A stretch of DNA of 64,000 bases from DAISJI01 sp964559835 (GCA_964559835.1 CAZLJE010000002.1:62001-126000); one strand, 5' to 3'; shown: positions 1 through 9,400, numbered from the stretch's first letter. The notes: generated from the sequence alone by a model not told the origin. Numbers and translations: made by a program.

Positions 1-1797
1 GTCTCCGCCGCTGACGACGCGGCAAAACGGGCACGCTTCGACGCCGTCATCGGCAGCCATGGCGATCATGGCGCGCATGCTGACGCCGATCAACTCGTTG
101 GGCGGCACTCCGATGAAGTCGGCCAGCGACCGGTTGACGCGCAGCACGCGCAGGCCATCGTCGTGAACGACGATGAGGTCGGTGATGGCGTCGAAGATTT
201 CCATCCAGTGCCGGTTGGCCTGGTCCATGCGCGTGTAGAGGCGCGCGTTTTCAAGAGCTGTCGAGGCATGAGCGATGAACCCGTCCAGTAATTTGCTGTC
301 GTCGGGGTTCAGCGGCGGCCGGTCGATGAGGCAAAGGTAGCCCGCGAAGGCGCCGTCCCGACCTTCCATGCGCGCCAGTGTCAGGTCCGACCAATTCAGC
401 ATCTGGGCGTTGGTTTCGCCGAGAAGCTTGCTGGCAGAACCGGTGACGATGGCTTCCGGATGGGCGCCGGCGATGTCGCTCAACACGGCATTGATGCTGT
501 ACCGTTCCCCTGGTTCGTATCGCCGGTCGGGATCGTTGATGGCGACCAGCTCGAGGCGCGAGCCCTGGGCCACCGCCAAGCCGGCTGCGCGGGCATGAAA
601 GATCTCGGCGGCGCGGCGCGCGAAGGTCTCGCCGAAGCCGGACAGTTCCAACGTGGAATTCAGCTCCAGCGCCGTCTCGGCCAGCAGTTGCGCCTGGCGG
701 CTGCGCTCGGTAGAGGCATGGACGACCTGCACCGCCTGGAGTGCGACCGCAACCTCGGCCGCCAGACTGCGCGCACGCCGCACATCTTCGGAAGAGATTT
801 CCTGATCGTGACAGCGGTCCAGAAGCCCGAGCACGCCGAGGACGTTCCGGTTCGGCGCCAGCAACGGCACGCACAAAGCCTGCCGCGTATGCGGTCCGGC
901 GAATGACGATAGTTCCATCCCCGGCCATTGCCGGACGTCGTTGCTCCAGAATGGGTCCGTGGCACTGAGTACGCGCGCCTCCAGCGCCTCGGGAAGTATC
1001 TGCGTGACAGGGCGGACGACGGTCCCCTCGGCCATCCATCGGATCTCGCAGTGCCGATCTTGCTTCAGAGCGATGAAAGACCGTTCGAAGCCGAGGAACT
1101 GCGCGGCGCGGATCACGAACTTGCGCAGAAACTCCGAGACATCGCCAAGGCTGCCGAGTTCTGACGTGATCTCCAGAAGCTGCTGGACTTCCCGGCTCTT
1201 TTCGTTGGCGCGGGCGTAGAGTTCGGCATTCGAAATGGCGAGTGCGCCGAAACCGGTAACGGCGGCGAGAACGGACCGTTCGTCCGTTGTGAACGGCGAC
1301 AGGCCGGAGCGGTAAACAAGCACGGCGCCATTGGCCTCGTCGGAGCGCATCGCTGCCGCGAGCAATTCGCCCGGAGGGTTGATGCCGCCGGAGTACGGGT
1401 CGGCAGACGTGACCGGCGCTGCAACCGGTTCGCCTGCGGCGAACGCACGGTTGGCCAGGTCTGCCGCGAACTGGAACCTGCCCTCGGCTTGCGCTGCTTC
1501 GATGGCTGCGCTGAGTTCGGCGTCCGCAGTAGCTAGGGCTTCGAGAAAGAACCGTCCCTCGCGACGAAGCAGGACGGCAACCATGTCGACCGCCAACAAC
1601 TCCTGAACGCGCGCGGCCAAGGTTGTCACCGCGGCTGAAACGTCCAGGTGACAGTGCAACATTTGTGCGCAGTTCAGCAGCAGGTCGGCACGGCGGCGAA
1701 GCTGGTCCACCGGAACACCGTTGGCGGAGATCGTCAGCGAGTCGCCGATCGGCGAGGCTGTCGAAACGCCTGCGTGCTGGTGGTCGCGAATTGACAT
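1..1797 (-). CDS. Multi-GAF/PAS sensor protein, 3' end beyond window
   Basis: An open frame of 599 codons runs from the ATG at 1797 to the window edge without a stop; another minus-strand frame (251-1804) is a shadow. The N-terminal third reads as a GAF-like domain (about residues 30-190, ending in an AISNAELYARANEKSREV linker). A second GAF follows (about 205-350), then a third (about 365-520), each closed by the helical 'ALENARLYTRMDQ'-type connector typical of tandem GAF proteins. From about residue 530 a PAS domain begins (DAITDLIVVHDDGLRVLRVN, then FIGVPPNELIG). No transmembrane segment is visible, so it is probably a cytosolic sensor. The output domain (histidine kinase, GGDEF or sigma-54 activator) lies outside the window. 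It is divergent from the chemotaxis operon across a 356-bp gap, so it may belong to the same signalling locus; that link is inference. Confidence 0.82.
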   Translation of the reverse strand, partial: MSIRDHQHAGVSTASPIGDSLTISANGVPVDQLRRRADLLLNCAQMLHCHLDVSAAVTTLAARVQELLAVDMVAVLLRREGRFFLEALATADAELSAAIEAAQAEGRFQFAADLANRAFAAGEPVAAPVTSADPYSGGINPPGELLAAAMRSDEANGAVLVYRSGLSPFTTDERSVLAAVTGFGALAISNAELYARANEKSREVQQLLEITSELGSLGDVSEFLRKFVIRAAQFLGFERSFIALKQDRHCEIRWMAEGTVVRPVTQILPEALEARVLSATDPFWSNDVRQWPGMELSSFAGPHTRQALCVPLLAPNRNVLGVLGLLDRCHDQEISSEDVRRARSLAAEVAVALQAVQVVHASTERSRQAQLLAETALELNSTLELSGFGETFARRAAEIFHARAAGLAVAQGSRLELVAINDPDRRYEPGERYSINAVLSDIAGAHPEAIVTGSASKLLGETNAQMLNWSDLTLARMEGRDGAFAGYLCLIDRPPLNPDDSKLLDGFIAHASTALENARLYTRMDQANRHWMEIFDAITDLIVVHDDGLRVLRVNRSLADFIGVPPNELIGVSMRAMIAMAADDGVEACPFCRVVSGGD

Positions 1798-2153
1798 GAG
1801 ACACAAGTAGGCATCACCGCGCGAGCAACGCGAGACGCCACAACCGGGGCCTTAGTTCTGCGTGCGGCTTACAAGACCACGGAATCTCAATTTGAGTCAA
1901 GTGCAATTCACCCGTAAGTCCATCCTTCGGTAACACGTCTCACGTTGCAGTCTGAGACGGATTCCAGCCACGGGGTCGTGGATTGAGTTGAGACGACCGA
2001 CGGCAATTCGCTTTGTCCCAAAATGGAATTAGCTCCCAAGTGTTTGATGGTAAGCCATTTACGTCGCTAGTAACCACCTGGGTTGAGGGCGTCCCGAGGT
2101 GGCAGAGTTCGTGCACATTGGGTGTCGGCTAGCCGCGATTGCCGGGGGATCTC
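1798..2153. other. Divergent intergenic region upstream of chemosensory operon
   Basis: This is 356 bp between the divergent sensor gene and the TonB-C gene. It is AT-richer than its surroundings and contains the sigma-54-like element listed separately. I see no ORF with a start and ribosome-binding site, and no tRNA or other RNA that I recognise. Confidence 0.5.
2100..2115 (+). promoter_or_regulatory. Candidate sigma-54 (-24/-12) promoter of chemosensory operon
   Basis: The sequence TGGCAGAGTTCGTGCA has the GG and GC dinucleotides separated by ten bases, as in the sigma-54 consensus TGGCACG-N4-TTGCA, with a complete TGGCA block and TGCA at the -12 side. It lies about 38 bp upstream of the ATG at 2154, which leaves room for a short leader. 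No activator site was identified. Found by eye; a chance match is possible. Confidence 0.35.
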
Positions 2154-2477
2154 ATGACCCGAGTTGTTAAGAAAAGCGTCGTCCTTGTCCTGCTCGCAGC
2201 CTTGGGTCTGCCCTTGGCGGGAGTGGCCGAGGAACTGCCGCGCAAGGTCAAGAGCCAAGTGCAGCCGATCCTGCCGGAAATGGCGCGGCACATGAACCTG
2301 AAAGGCACGGTGCGTCTCGAAGTGGAAATCGGTCCCGACGGCTCGGTGAAGTCGACGAAGGCGCTGGGCGGACACCCGATGCTGATCCAAAGCGCCGAAC
2401 AGGCAATCCGAAAATGGCGTTATGAACCGGGGCCCCCTACCAAGACGGTGGTCGAGTTCAACTTCCACCAGGACTGA
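2154..2477 (+). CDS. Small secreted TonB C-terminal domain protein
   Basis: A 107-residue protein with an N-terminal signal sequence (hydrophobic run VVLVLLAALGLPLAGVA, then EE). The rest is a TonB C-terminal fold: KGTVRLEVEIGPDGSVKSTK, GGHPMLIQSAEQAIRKWRYEP, and a final beta strand VVEFNFHQD. The ATG at 2154 was chosen over the in-frame TTG at 2139 because GGGGGA lies at a suitable distance before it. TonB-C domains normally contact outer-membrane receptors, but this protein has no cytoplasmic anchor or Pro-rich spacer, so it is a free-standing TonB-C protein of unknown partner. It is the first gene of the chemosensory operon, 9 bp before the MCP gene. Confidence 0.8.
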   Translation: MTRVVKKSVVLVLLAALGLPLAGVAEELPRKVKSQVQPILPEMARHMNLKGTVRLEVEIGPDGSVKSTKALGGHPMLIQSAEQAIRKWRYEPGPPTKTVVEFNFHQD

Positions 2478-2486
2478 AGGGACGGC

Positions 2487-4493
2487 ATGAAAATCAGCAA
2501 GAAGCTCTTATGTCTCACACTCGCACTCATAGGCACGCTCGTTCTGCTGTGCGTGGCGAACATCTTTGCCGTCCTGCGCGAGCATGAGGCGCGGGCCACA
2601 TCGGACAAGGCGACGCAGGTGGCCAGGCTCGGAGAAGAGGTCCGCTACCAGCTGATGCAGAACCGGCTGCACTTGAGCAATTACCTGCTGAGCGGCGACG
2701 GGCGGGAGTTGGAGGCGGTGGAGAGCGGGATCCTGAAGCTGCAAAACGACCTGCACGTGGCGGAAGCCGGGGCGCTCAATGAAGCCCAGCGCACGTCGCT
2801 CGGCCGGTTGCACGACAGCGAACACAATTGGGAAGAGAGCTTCCTGCGTCCGATGCTGGCCAAGCGCAAGGACGTGGACGATGGGAAGACGACCGTCGCG
2901 GACCTGCAGATCTTCTACCTGCAGCAGAATCCGGACCGGTGGACGCGCACGGCGGCGGGATACCTGGACGAGGCCGAAGGCGCGATGGCGCAGCTGGTGT
3001 CCGAGCAGCATACGCAGGACGCATCGGCGGGAAACCGGACGATCACGCTGGCACTGGCAAGCACATTGCTGGCTATCCTTTTCGGGCTGGGAATCTCGTA
3101 TAAAACGTCGCGCTCGATCACGGTGCCGCTGGAACAACTGATACGGGCGTCGCGCGAGATCGGAGAGACCGGCGACCTCAATCACGAAATCGACAGCAAC
3201 CGCAAGGACGAGATCGGCGAACTGGCCCGCACCTTCAGCACCATGGTCAACTACCTGAAGGGGATGGCGGCGACATCGGAAGCGATCGCCGGCGGCAACC
3301 TGACGGTGGAAGTGAAGCCGCTTTCTCCGAACGACACCCTCGGGCACGCGTTTGCGCGCATGGTCGAAGGCCTGCGGTCGCTGGTGAGCAGCGTACGGGA
3401 CAGCGCGGCGCAAGTGGCAAGCGGATCGAACCAGGTGGCGGGCGCGTCGGACGAGTCAGCCCGCATCAGCGTGCAGGCGTCTTCGGCCATCGATGAAGTC
3501 ACGAGCACGATGCACGAGATGTCGATCAACGTGCAGAGCATGGTGAAGAACACGCAGGTGCAGGCCTCCAGTGTCAGCGAGACTTCGTCTTCGATCGACC
3601 AGATGGTGGCTTCGATCCAGCGCGTGGCGGATACGGCCAAAGTCCTGCTGGACATCAGCGAGCGGTCGCGCGTGGAAGTGCAGAACGGCATCGCGACGAT
3701 GGACAAGACTACGGACGGCCTGAACCGCATCAACCGCAGTATCCAGGCATCGGGCGGGATCATCGACGCTCTCGGCCAGCGGGCCGACGATATCGGCAAG
3801 ATCGTTGGCGTCATCGACGACCTCGCCGAACAGACCAACCTCCTGGCGTTGAACGCCGCCATCGAAGCGGCACGCGCCGGCGAACACGGATTGGGATTTG
3901 CCGTGGTCGCGGAAGAAGTCCGCAAGCTGGCGGAGAAATCCGCGCACTCCACCAAAGAGATCTCCGATCTCATCTCCAGCATCCAGCGCGAAGCGCGCAA
4001 GGCAGTCGACAACATGGAGAAGAGCACGACCATCGTGGACGAAGGACTCACGATGGGCACCGACTTGAACACGGCCCTGAAGAAGATCTCGTCGGTGGTG
4101 ACGGAGGTTTACAAGTTCGCGCAGGAGATCGGCGCCGCGACGAACGAGCAGTCGGCCGGGTCATCGCAGATCGCACGTGCCACGGGACGGTTGAACGAGA
4201 TCACCTGCGAGATCAACTCCGCGGTCGAAGAACAGGCATCGGGCGCGCAGGGCGTGGTCAGGGCCATGGAGAAGATGCGCGAACTGGTGCAGCGCTCGAC
4301 TTCCGGCTCTACGGAACTGGCGGCCTCGGCGGAACAGATGTCGAAGATGTCGCGCTCGCTGCTGGAGGCGATGGACCGCTTCACCATCGACGGCCATGGG
4401 CACCTGGTTAGCGGCAACGGTTCGAAGCGCCCGAGACCGCGTGAAGAAGATTACGTTGCGGCGTCGCAATACGCGGTACTGGCACGGAGCTAA
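2487..4493 (+). CDS. Methyl-accepting chemotaxis protein
   Basis: A 668-residue transmembrane chemoreceptor. TM1 is at about residues 7-29 and TM2 at about 185-206, enclosing a mainly helical periplasmic sensor domain of roughly 155 residues. A HAMP domain (about 207-260) and a second HAMP-like segment (AIAGGNLTVEVKPLSPNDTL) follow. The cytoplasmic signalling domain has the diagnostic hairpin EQTNLLALNAAIEAARAGE, GLGFAVVAEEVRKLAE near residue 450. Its hairpin tip contacts CheA and CheW, and its glutamine/glutamate-rich helices are CheR/CheB substrates. The C-terminus lacks a clear NWETF-type CheR docking pentapeptide. It is followed 2 bp later by cheW. As the only receptor in the operon it is probably the dedicated input; its ligand cannot be inferred. 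Confidence 0.95.
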   Translation: MKISKKLLCLTLALIGTLVLLCVANIFAVLREHEARATSDKATQVARLGEEVRYQLMQNRLHLSNYLLSGDGRELEAVESGILKLQNDLHVAEAGALNEAQRTSLGRLHDSEHNWEESFLRPMLAKRKDVDDGKTTVADLQIFYLQQNPDRWTRTAAGYLDEAEGAMAQLVSEQHTQDASAGNRTITLALASTLLAILFGLGISYKTSRSITVPLEQLIRASREIGETGDLNHEIDSNRKDEIGELARTFSTMVNYLKGMAATSEAIAGGNLTVEVKPLSPNDTLGHAFARMVEGLRSLVSSVRDSAAQVASGSNQVAGASDESARISVQASSAIDEVTSTMHEMSINVQSMVKNTQVQASSVSETSSSIDQMVASIQRVADTAKVLLDISERSRVEVQNGIATMDKTTDGLNRINRSIQASGGIIDALGQRADDIGKIVGVIDDLAEQTNLLALNAAIEAARAGEHGLGFAVVAEEVRKLAEKSAHSTKEISDLISSIQREARKAVDNMEKSTTIVDEGLTMGTDLNTALKKISSVVTEVYKFAQEIGAATNEQSAGSSQIARATGRLNEITCEINSAVEEQASGAQGVVRAMEKMRELVQRSTSGSTELAASAEQMSKMSRSLLEAMDRFTIDGHGHLVSGNGSKRPRPREEDYVAASQYAVLARS

Positions 4494-4495
4494 GC

Positions 4496-4945
4496 ATGGC
4501 GGGCGAGCTACAACACGTCGGGTTCCGCGTCGGGCAGCAGTCGTATGCGCTGCCGATCGCGTCGGTGCGTGAGATCGTGCGCCCGCCGGAGATCACGGCC
4601 GTACCGCAATCTCCTGAGCACGTAGCCGGCGTCATGAATCTTCGCGGACGTATCCTGTCGGTGATTGACCTCCGCAAACGCTTCGGCCAGCCGGTCGAGA
4701 GCACATCGAAGAACCGTGTGCTGGTGCTCTCGCTGGATGGGAAATTCATCGGCCTGCTGGTGGACGCCGCGTCGGAAGTGCTGAAGATCGCGCCCGAAGC
4801 CGTCGAACCCAGCCCCAAGCTGTTCGGCGACAACAACGAGCGCTACGTCACCGGGATCGCAAAGCAGATGGGAAGACTCGTCATCCTGCTCGATCCGAAG
4901 AAGCTACTTCCTGAACCCGAATTGGCGGAGGCCGCACTGGCATAA
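4496..4945 (+). CDS. cheW: Chemotaxis coupling protein CheW
   Basis: A 149-residue single CheW domain. Hallmarks are the N-terminal strand GFRVGQQSYALPIASVREIV, the segment PEHVAGVMNLRGRILSVIDL, and FIGLLVDAASEVLKI. CheW bridges the receptor hairpin tip and the CheA P5 domain in the cytoplasmic signalling array. The gene begins 2 bp after the MCP stop and ends 5 bp before cheR, so it is tightly packed in the operon. Length is typical for the family. Confidence 0.95.
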   Translation: MAGELQHVGFRVGQQSYALPIASVREIVRPPEITAVPQSPEHVAGVMNLRGRILSVIDLRKRFGQPVESTSKNRVLVLSLDGKFIGLLVDAASEVLKIAPEAVEPSPKLFGDNNERYVTGIAKQMGRLVILLDPKKLLPEPELAEAALA

Positions 4946-4950
4946 CCACC

Positions 4951-5850
4951 ATGGCAACCCCCGCGATCCAGCTGACCGAACCGGAGTTGAAGCTGTTGCA
5001 GACGCTCGTCTACGAGCAGTGCGGCATGTTCTTCGACGAGCGGCGCGCGCACTTCCTGCAAGACCGGCTGCACCGCCGTCTGCGCGCCTGCCGGCTCGAG
5101 TCGTTCTACACCTATTACCGGCTGCTGACGAGCCGAGAGGGACGCGCGGAGTTGGCGGCGCTGCTCGAGAACCTGACGGTCAACGAGACCAGCTTCTTCC
5201 GCAACAAGCCGCAACTCGACCTGTTCCACAAGACGATCCTCGACGACATTCTACGGCGCAAGCACGCCAGCCACGACTACTCGCTGCGCCTGTGGAGCGC
5301 CGGCTGTTCGACGGGCCAGGAACCTTACACGATGGCCATGCTGGTGTGCGACGCGCTGTCGTACTTCATTCTGCGCAACGCCCCCGTCGGACAACATCCG
5401 TCGCCCAAGCCGCTCGTGCCTTCACCGTGGCACGTGGAGATCGTCGCTTCCGACATCAGCTACTCGGCGCTGCGCGCAGGACAAGATGGCGTTTACACCG
5501 AGCAGCAGCTCGAGCCGGTGGACTTCATGTACCGGCTGCGTTACTTCGATCGCGTCGGCGATACCTACCGCATCAAGGACGCGGTCAAGGAAATGGTCCA
5601 CTTCGATTTCCATAATCTCAAGACCGATTACCTGCCGCAGCGCAACGACGTGATCTTCTGCCGCAACGTCATGATCTACTTCGACGAAGCGGAGCAGCGC
5701 CGGCTCGTGGAAAAGCTGTACCGGTGCCTCAATCGCGGCGGTTATCTCTTCATCGGACATGCGGAGACGCTGTACGGCATCAGCGAAAGGTTCCGCATGG
5801 TGCACCTGAATAATGGGACGGCGTACCAGCGCGTCGAGGAGGCGGAATGA
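4951..5850 (+). CDS. cheR: Chemoreceptor glutamate methyltransferase CheR
   Basis: A 299-residue SAM-dependent protein-glutamate O-methyltransferase. The N-terminal helical domain carries NLTVNETSFFRNKPQLDLF. The SAM-binding core has LRLWSAGCSTGQEPYTMAML, followed by EIVASDISYSALRAG and NDVIFCRNVMIYFD, the standard CheR motifs. A Pro-rich insert (about residues 148-160) lies between the first Rossmann strands. It methylates MCP glutamates in opposition to CheB for adaptation. Its stop overlaps the start of cheA by 4 bp (ATGA), indicating translational coupling. Confidence 0.95.
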   Translation: MATPAIQLTEPELKLLQTLVYEQCGMFFDERRAHFLQDRLHRRLRACRLESFYTYYRLLTSREGRAELAALLENLTVNETSFFRNKPQLDLFHKTILDDILRRKHASHDYSLRLWSAGCSTGQEPYTMAMLVCDALSYFILRNAPVGQHPSPKPLVPSPWHVEIVASDISYSALRAGQDGVYTEQQLEPVDFMYRLRYFDRVGDTYRIKDAVKEMVHFDFHNLKTDYLPQRNDVIFCRNVMIYFDEAEQRRLVEKLYRCLNRGGYLFIGHAETLYGISERFRMVHLNNGTAYQRVEEAE

Positions 5851-7880
5851 TGATACCTCGCGATGACCGTGGCGCGGAGATGCGCGCTCTCTTCTTCGAA
5901 AGCGCGAACGAATTATTGCAGGCGCTCAATGACGACGCGCTCCGGCTTGAGTCGCGGCCGTCGGATATCGAGACCGTGCGCTCGATCCGTCGCTCCGTGC
6001 ATACCCTGAAAGGCGACGCCGCGGTCATGGGCTTCGCCGAAATGAGCGACCTGGCTCATGAACTGGAAGATGTACTGGCGCCGGAAGCGGTCTCGTTCGA
6101 CGGGTTAGAGCTGTCGCAGGTCGTGCTCAGCGCGGCCGATATGTTTGACGCCATGCTGGCCGCCTATCGCGGCGGCGTCGAAACGCCCAATGGCGACCCT
6201 TTGCGCGCGATGATCTGGAAGCTGGCGCAGAAAGGTTCGCCCACAGCGTCGGCAGCCGCGCCCCCGCATCCGCAGTTCACGTGGAGCGAGTACGAGCAAG
6301 CCGCCATCGATGATGGCGCCGCGCGCGGCCTCACGGTCTTCCATGTTGCGATCGTCTTTGCACCCGAGTGCCCCATGCGAGAGGCCGGCGCCGCCATGAT
6401 CCGGAAAACGCTGGTCGAATGTGGAGAAGTCCTTGCCTCGGCGCCGGAGCATCCTCTCTGGGACACGACCGACACGATTGAAATCGCGCTCGCAACGAAA
6501 GAAGACGAAGCGACGCTCACGGCAAAGTTGCAGGTCCCCGGTGTCGTCGGCAAGGTTACGGTCAAACCAGTGGTTGCGGCCGCGAAGAATACGCTTGAGG
6601 TTGCGAAATCTGAGCCGTCTTCGAAACCGGCGAAGCGCCATAAATCCGAAAACACATTGCGCGTGGACGCCGGGCGAGTCGACGCCATCCTGAACCTGGT
6701 CGGGGAAATGGTGATCGCCAAGTCCGTGCTTCAGCAGGCGGTCACGGACTTCTCCCGCCTCCACCCGAAAGATCCGCTCCGCGCCAGACTGTCCGACGCG
6801 CTGGCGTTCCAGTCGCAGATCCTGGCCGGATTGCAGCGGGCGACAATGCAGATCCGCATGGTCCCGGTGGAGCAGCTCTTCCGCCGCTTTCCCCGCCTGG
6901 TGCGCGACGTCGCTCATCAATGCGGGCGACAGATCACGCTCGAGACCTGCGGCGAAGAAACAGAATTCGACAAAGCGCTCGTGGATGCGCTCGCCGAGCC
7001 ACTCGGCCACATCGTGCGCAATGCCGTCGATCATGGCATCGAAACTCCGGCGCAGCGAGTTGCGGCGGGAAAGCCTGAAACGGGCAGCATCCGCTTGAAT
7101 GCCTATCACAAAGGCAATCAGGTGGTGATCGAGGTTTCGGATGACGGCCACGGTATCGATACGAATAAGGTCATCGTTCGCGCCGTGGAGCGCGGATTCG
7201 TGACCGCGGAAGCGGCATCACGGCTCGGACCCGAAGAAATGCTCGATTTTATTTTCGAGCCGGGCTTCAGCACGGCCGACGAAGTAACGCCGATCTCCGG
7301 ACGCGGCGTGGGCATGGACGTGGTCCAGGCGGCAGTCCAGAAGCTGAAGGGTACGATTTCGGTGGATACACATCCCGGCAAGGGAACGACCTTCCGGATC
7401 AAGCTGCCACTGACGCTGGCGATCCTGCGCGCAATGATGTTCCGTGTGCGCGACCGCCTCTATGCAGTGCCGCTGGACAGCGTCGTCGAGTTGCGCCGGG
7501 CGCGCGAATCGGACATTACCCGCGCCGGCAATCGCGAAGTCATGCAGTTGCGCGACGAACTGCTCACGATCGTTCGGCTGCGCCGCATGGAAGGCGAGGA
7601 GGCAGTCGATCCTTCCGCCAAACTGTTCGTACTTATCGTGGACGTCGGCACGCGCAAGTTCGGGCTCGTGGTCGATGCGACCGTCGGCGAGCAGGAACTG
7701 GTCATCAAGCCGCTCGATGAGAAAGTGATCGCGAGCGAACTGGTGAGCGGCGCGTCTGTACTCGGCGACGGTACCGTCGCATTGATCTTGAACGTATCCG
7801 AAGTCGTGCGCCAATTCGCCATCGCGGCCCCGTTACTCACGCGGCCACCTCGGACCAAAGCCTGGGAGGCCACAGCATGA
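5847..7880 (+). CDS. cheA: Chemotaxis histidine kinase CheA
   Basis: A 677-residue kinase with the full CheA order. The P1 HPt domain has the phospho-acceptor His52 in RSVHTLKGDAAVMGF. A P2-like response-regulator-binding region (about 150-245) is followed by a basic linker and the P3 dimerisation domain (LNLVGEMVIAKSVLQQ). The P4 ATPase has the N box HIVRNAVDHGIE, the G1 box VSDDGHGID and GRGVGMDVV with GKGTTF. A C-terminal P5 CheW-like domain completes it. It autophosphorylates and donates phosphate to CheY and CheB. It has no C-terminal receiver, unlike FrzE-type kinases. The start overlaps cheR and the end overlaps cheB, each by 4 bp. Confidence 0.96.
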   Translation: MMIPRDDRGAEMRALFFESANELLQALNDDALRLESRPSDIETVRSIRRSVHTLKGDAAVMGFAEMSDLAHELEDVLAPEAVSFDGLELSQVVLSAADMFDAMLAAYRGGVETPNGDPLRAMIWKLAQKGSPTASAAAPPHPQFTWSEYEQAAIDDGAARGLTVFHVAIVFAPECPMREAGAAMIRKTLVECGEVLASAPEHPLWDTTDTIEIALATKEDEATLTAKLQVPGVVGKVTVKPVVAAAKNTLEVAKSEPSSKPAKRHKSENTLRVDAGRVDAILNLVGEMVIAKSVLQQAVTDFSRLHPKDPLRARLSDALAFQSQILAGLQRATMQIRMVPVEQLFRRFPRLVRDVAHQCGRQITLETCGEETEFDKALVDALAEPLGHIVRNAVDHGIETPAQRVAAGKPETGSIRLNAYHKGNQVVIEVSDDGHGIDTNKVIVRAVERGFVTAEAASRLGPEEMLDFIFEPGFSTADEVTPISGRGVGMDVVQAAVQKLKGTISVDTHPGKGTTFRIKLPLTLAILRAMMFRVRDRLYAVPLDSVVELRRARESDITRAGNREVMQLRDELLTIVRLRRMEGEEAVDPSAKLFVLIVDVGTRKFGLVVDATVGEQELVIKPLDEKVIASELVSGASVLGDGTVALILNVSEVVRQFAIAAPLLTRPPRTKAWEATA

Positions 7881-8950
7881 GCGCGCCGATCCGAGTCCTT
7901 GTCGTAGACGATTCCGCGCTCATGCGGAAGGTGATCCCGCAGATGCTCGAGCGGGACAGCGGCATCCGTGTGGTCGGGACCGCTATGGATGGAGAGTTCG
8001 CGCTGGAAAAAGCGGCGGAGCTGAAGCCCGACGTGATCACGCTCGATCTCGAGATGCCGCGCATGAACGGCATCGAGGCGCTTCGGCAGATCAGCCGGAA
8101 ACACCAGCTGCCGGTCATCGTGGTGAGCGCCCATACCACGGAGGGCGCGAACACGACTTTCAAAGCGCTGGCCATCGGCGCTTTCGATTTCGTCACCAAA
8201 CCCGCGAACGGTTCGAGCCAACAGTTTGACGAGATCGCATCGCAACTGACGGCAAAGATCCGGGCGGCCGCAACGGCCCGGAATTTGCCTGCGAAGACGT
8301 TCATCACCCCGGAATTCCCGGCCGTACAAAAGGTCGCGCGCAAGAAAGCAGCGCCTTCGCGCGTCGTCGCGATCGGCGTTTCGACGGGTGGGCCGAACTC
8401 GGTGCAGTACGTACTGTCGCGGCTGCCCGCGGAGTTCTCCGGTTCCATCCTGATCGTGCAGCACATGCCCGAGGGATTCACCGAGATGTTTGCCAAGCGG
8501 CTGGATGCGACCTGCGCCATCGATGTGAAAGAAGCGAAGTCCGGCGACTTGCTATTAGCGGGCAGGGCGTTGATCTGTCCCGGCAACCGTCACATGAAGA
8601 TTCGTCGCTCGGCGTTGGGCGACATGGTGGTCCTGTCGGACGACGAACGCGTGAACGGGCATCGTCCGAGCGTGGACGTGCTCTTCCGGTCCGCAGCGGA
8701 GGAGTTCGGCGCGCGCTCCGCGGCCGTGCTCATGACGGGCATGGGCGAGGATGGCGCCGATGGAATGGGCCTGGTAAAAGCTGCTGGTGGAATGACGATC
8801 GCCCAGAGCGCGGAATCGTGCGTGGTGTACGGCATGCCGCGCGCCGCGATCGAACGTGGTTTTGCAATCCGGGTGTCGCCGCTGGAGACGATCCCGAACG
8901 CGATCCAATCGCTGTGCACGAAACCGGCGGCGGCCATCACGCTGTCGTAG
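7877..8950 (+). CDS. cheB: Chemotaxis response regulator methylesterase CheB
   Basis: A 357-residue receiver-methylesterase fusion. The N-terminal receiver has VVDDS and the phospho-acceptor Asp57 in VITLDLEMPRMNG, with Lys108 in FVTKP. The C-terminal domain has a Ser169/His196/Asp292 triad (AIGVSTGGPNS, VQHMPEGF, MTGMGEDGADGM). Phosphorylation by CheA relieves receiver inhibition, and the esterase then removes CheR-added methyl groups and deamidates receptor glutamines. It overlaps cheA by 4 bp and precedes cheY by 9 bp. Length and motifs are canonical. Confidence 0.96.
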   Translation: MSAPIRVLVVDDSALMRKVIPQMLERDSGIRVVGTAMDGEFALEKAAELKPDVITLDLEMPRMNGIEALRQISRKHQLPVIVVSAHTTEGANTTFKALAIGAFDFVTKPANGSSQQFDEIASQLTAKIRAAATARNLPAKTFITPEFPAVQKVARKKAAPSRVVAIGVSTGGPNSVQYVLSRLPAEFSGSILIVQHMPEGFTEMFAKRLDATCAIDVKEAKSGDLLLAGRALICPGNRHMKIRRSALGDMVVLSDDERVNGHRPSVDVLFRSAAEEFGARSAAVLMTGMGEDGADGMGLVKAAGGMTIAQSAESCVVYGMPRAAIERGFAIRVSPLETIPNAIQSLCTKPAAAITLS

Positions 8951-8959
8951 AGGTGATTT

Positions 8960-9400
8960 ATGGATAATTTTTCGGCACTCTTACGAAGCAACGACATGCA
9001 GCCGCTGCGGTTCCTCGTCGTGGATGACTCGGTGTTCGCGCGCAAGAACCTGGCGCGGATGGTGGAATCGTTCGGCGGACGCGTCGCCGGCGAGGCGGGC
9101 GATGGATCGACGGCGATTATCGAATATGGGCGCACTCGGCCCGACATCGTGCTGATGGACGTCATCATGCCGTGCATGGAAGGGATCGAGGCGGCCGAGA
9201 AGATCATGCGCAACGACCCGGATGCGCGCATCGTGATGGTCTCGAGCGTCGGGTACCAGGAAAACATTGTCACCGCGCTGCAAAAGGGCGCGAAACATTT
9301 TCTGCAGAAACCGGTCAAGCCGGAACTGCTCTACGACGTCGTCAAATACGTGATGGGGAGCGACGCCGTGTCCGCAACCCCGGCGGGAGCTGTCTCGTGA
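8960..9400 (+). CDS. cheY: CheY-like single-domain response regulator
   Basis: A stand-alone receiver of 146 residues counted from the ATG at 8960; a start at the internal ATG at 8996 (MQPLRFLVVDDS) would give a standard 134-residue CheY. The acidic pair is in LVVDDS, the phospho-acceptor is Asp67 in IVLMDVIMPCMEGIEA, the switch residue is in MVSSVG and the conserved Lys is in FLQKPVKP. No output domain is present, so it acts by binding a target, as CheY does on flagellar or pilus motors. No motor gene is in the window. It overlaps the next gene by 4 bp. Confidence 0.92.
   Translation: MDNFSALLRSNDMQPLRFLVVDDSVFARKNLARMVESFGGRVAGEAGDGSTAIIEYGRTRPDIVLMDVIMPCMEGIEAAEKIMRNDPDARIVMVSSVGYQENIVTALQKGAKHFLQKPVKPELLYDVVKYVMGSDAVSATPAGAVS

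Noticed and set aside
251..1804. 517-codon minus-strand frame starting with GTG next to the window start
   Set aside because: Its translation is Arg/Pro-rich without domains. The frame one base over contains GAF and PAS motifs and runs off the window edge, so this one is a shadow.
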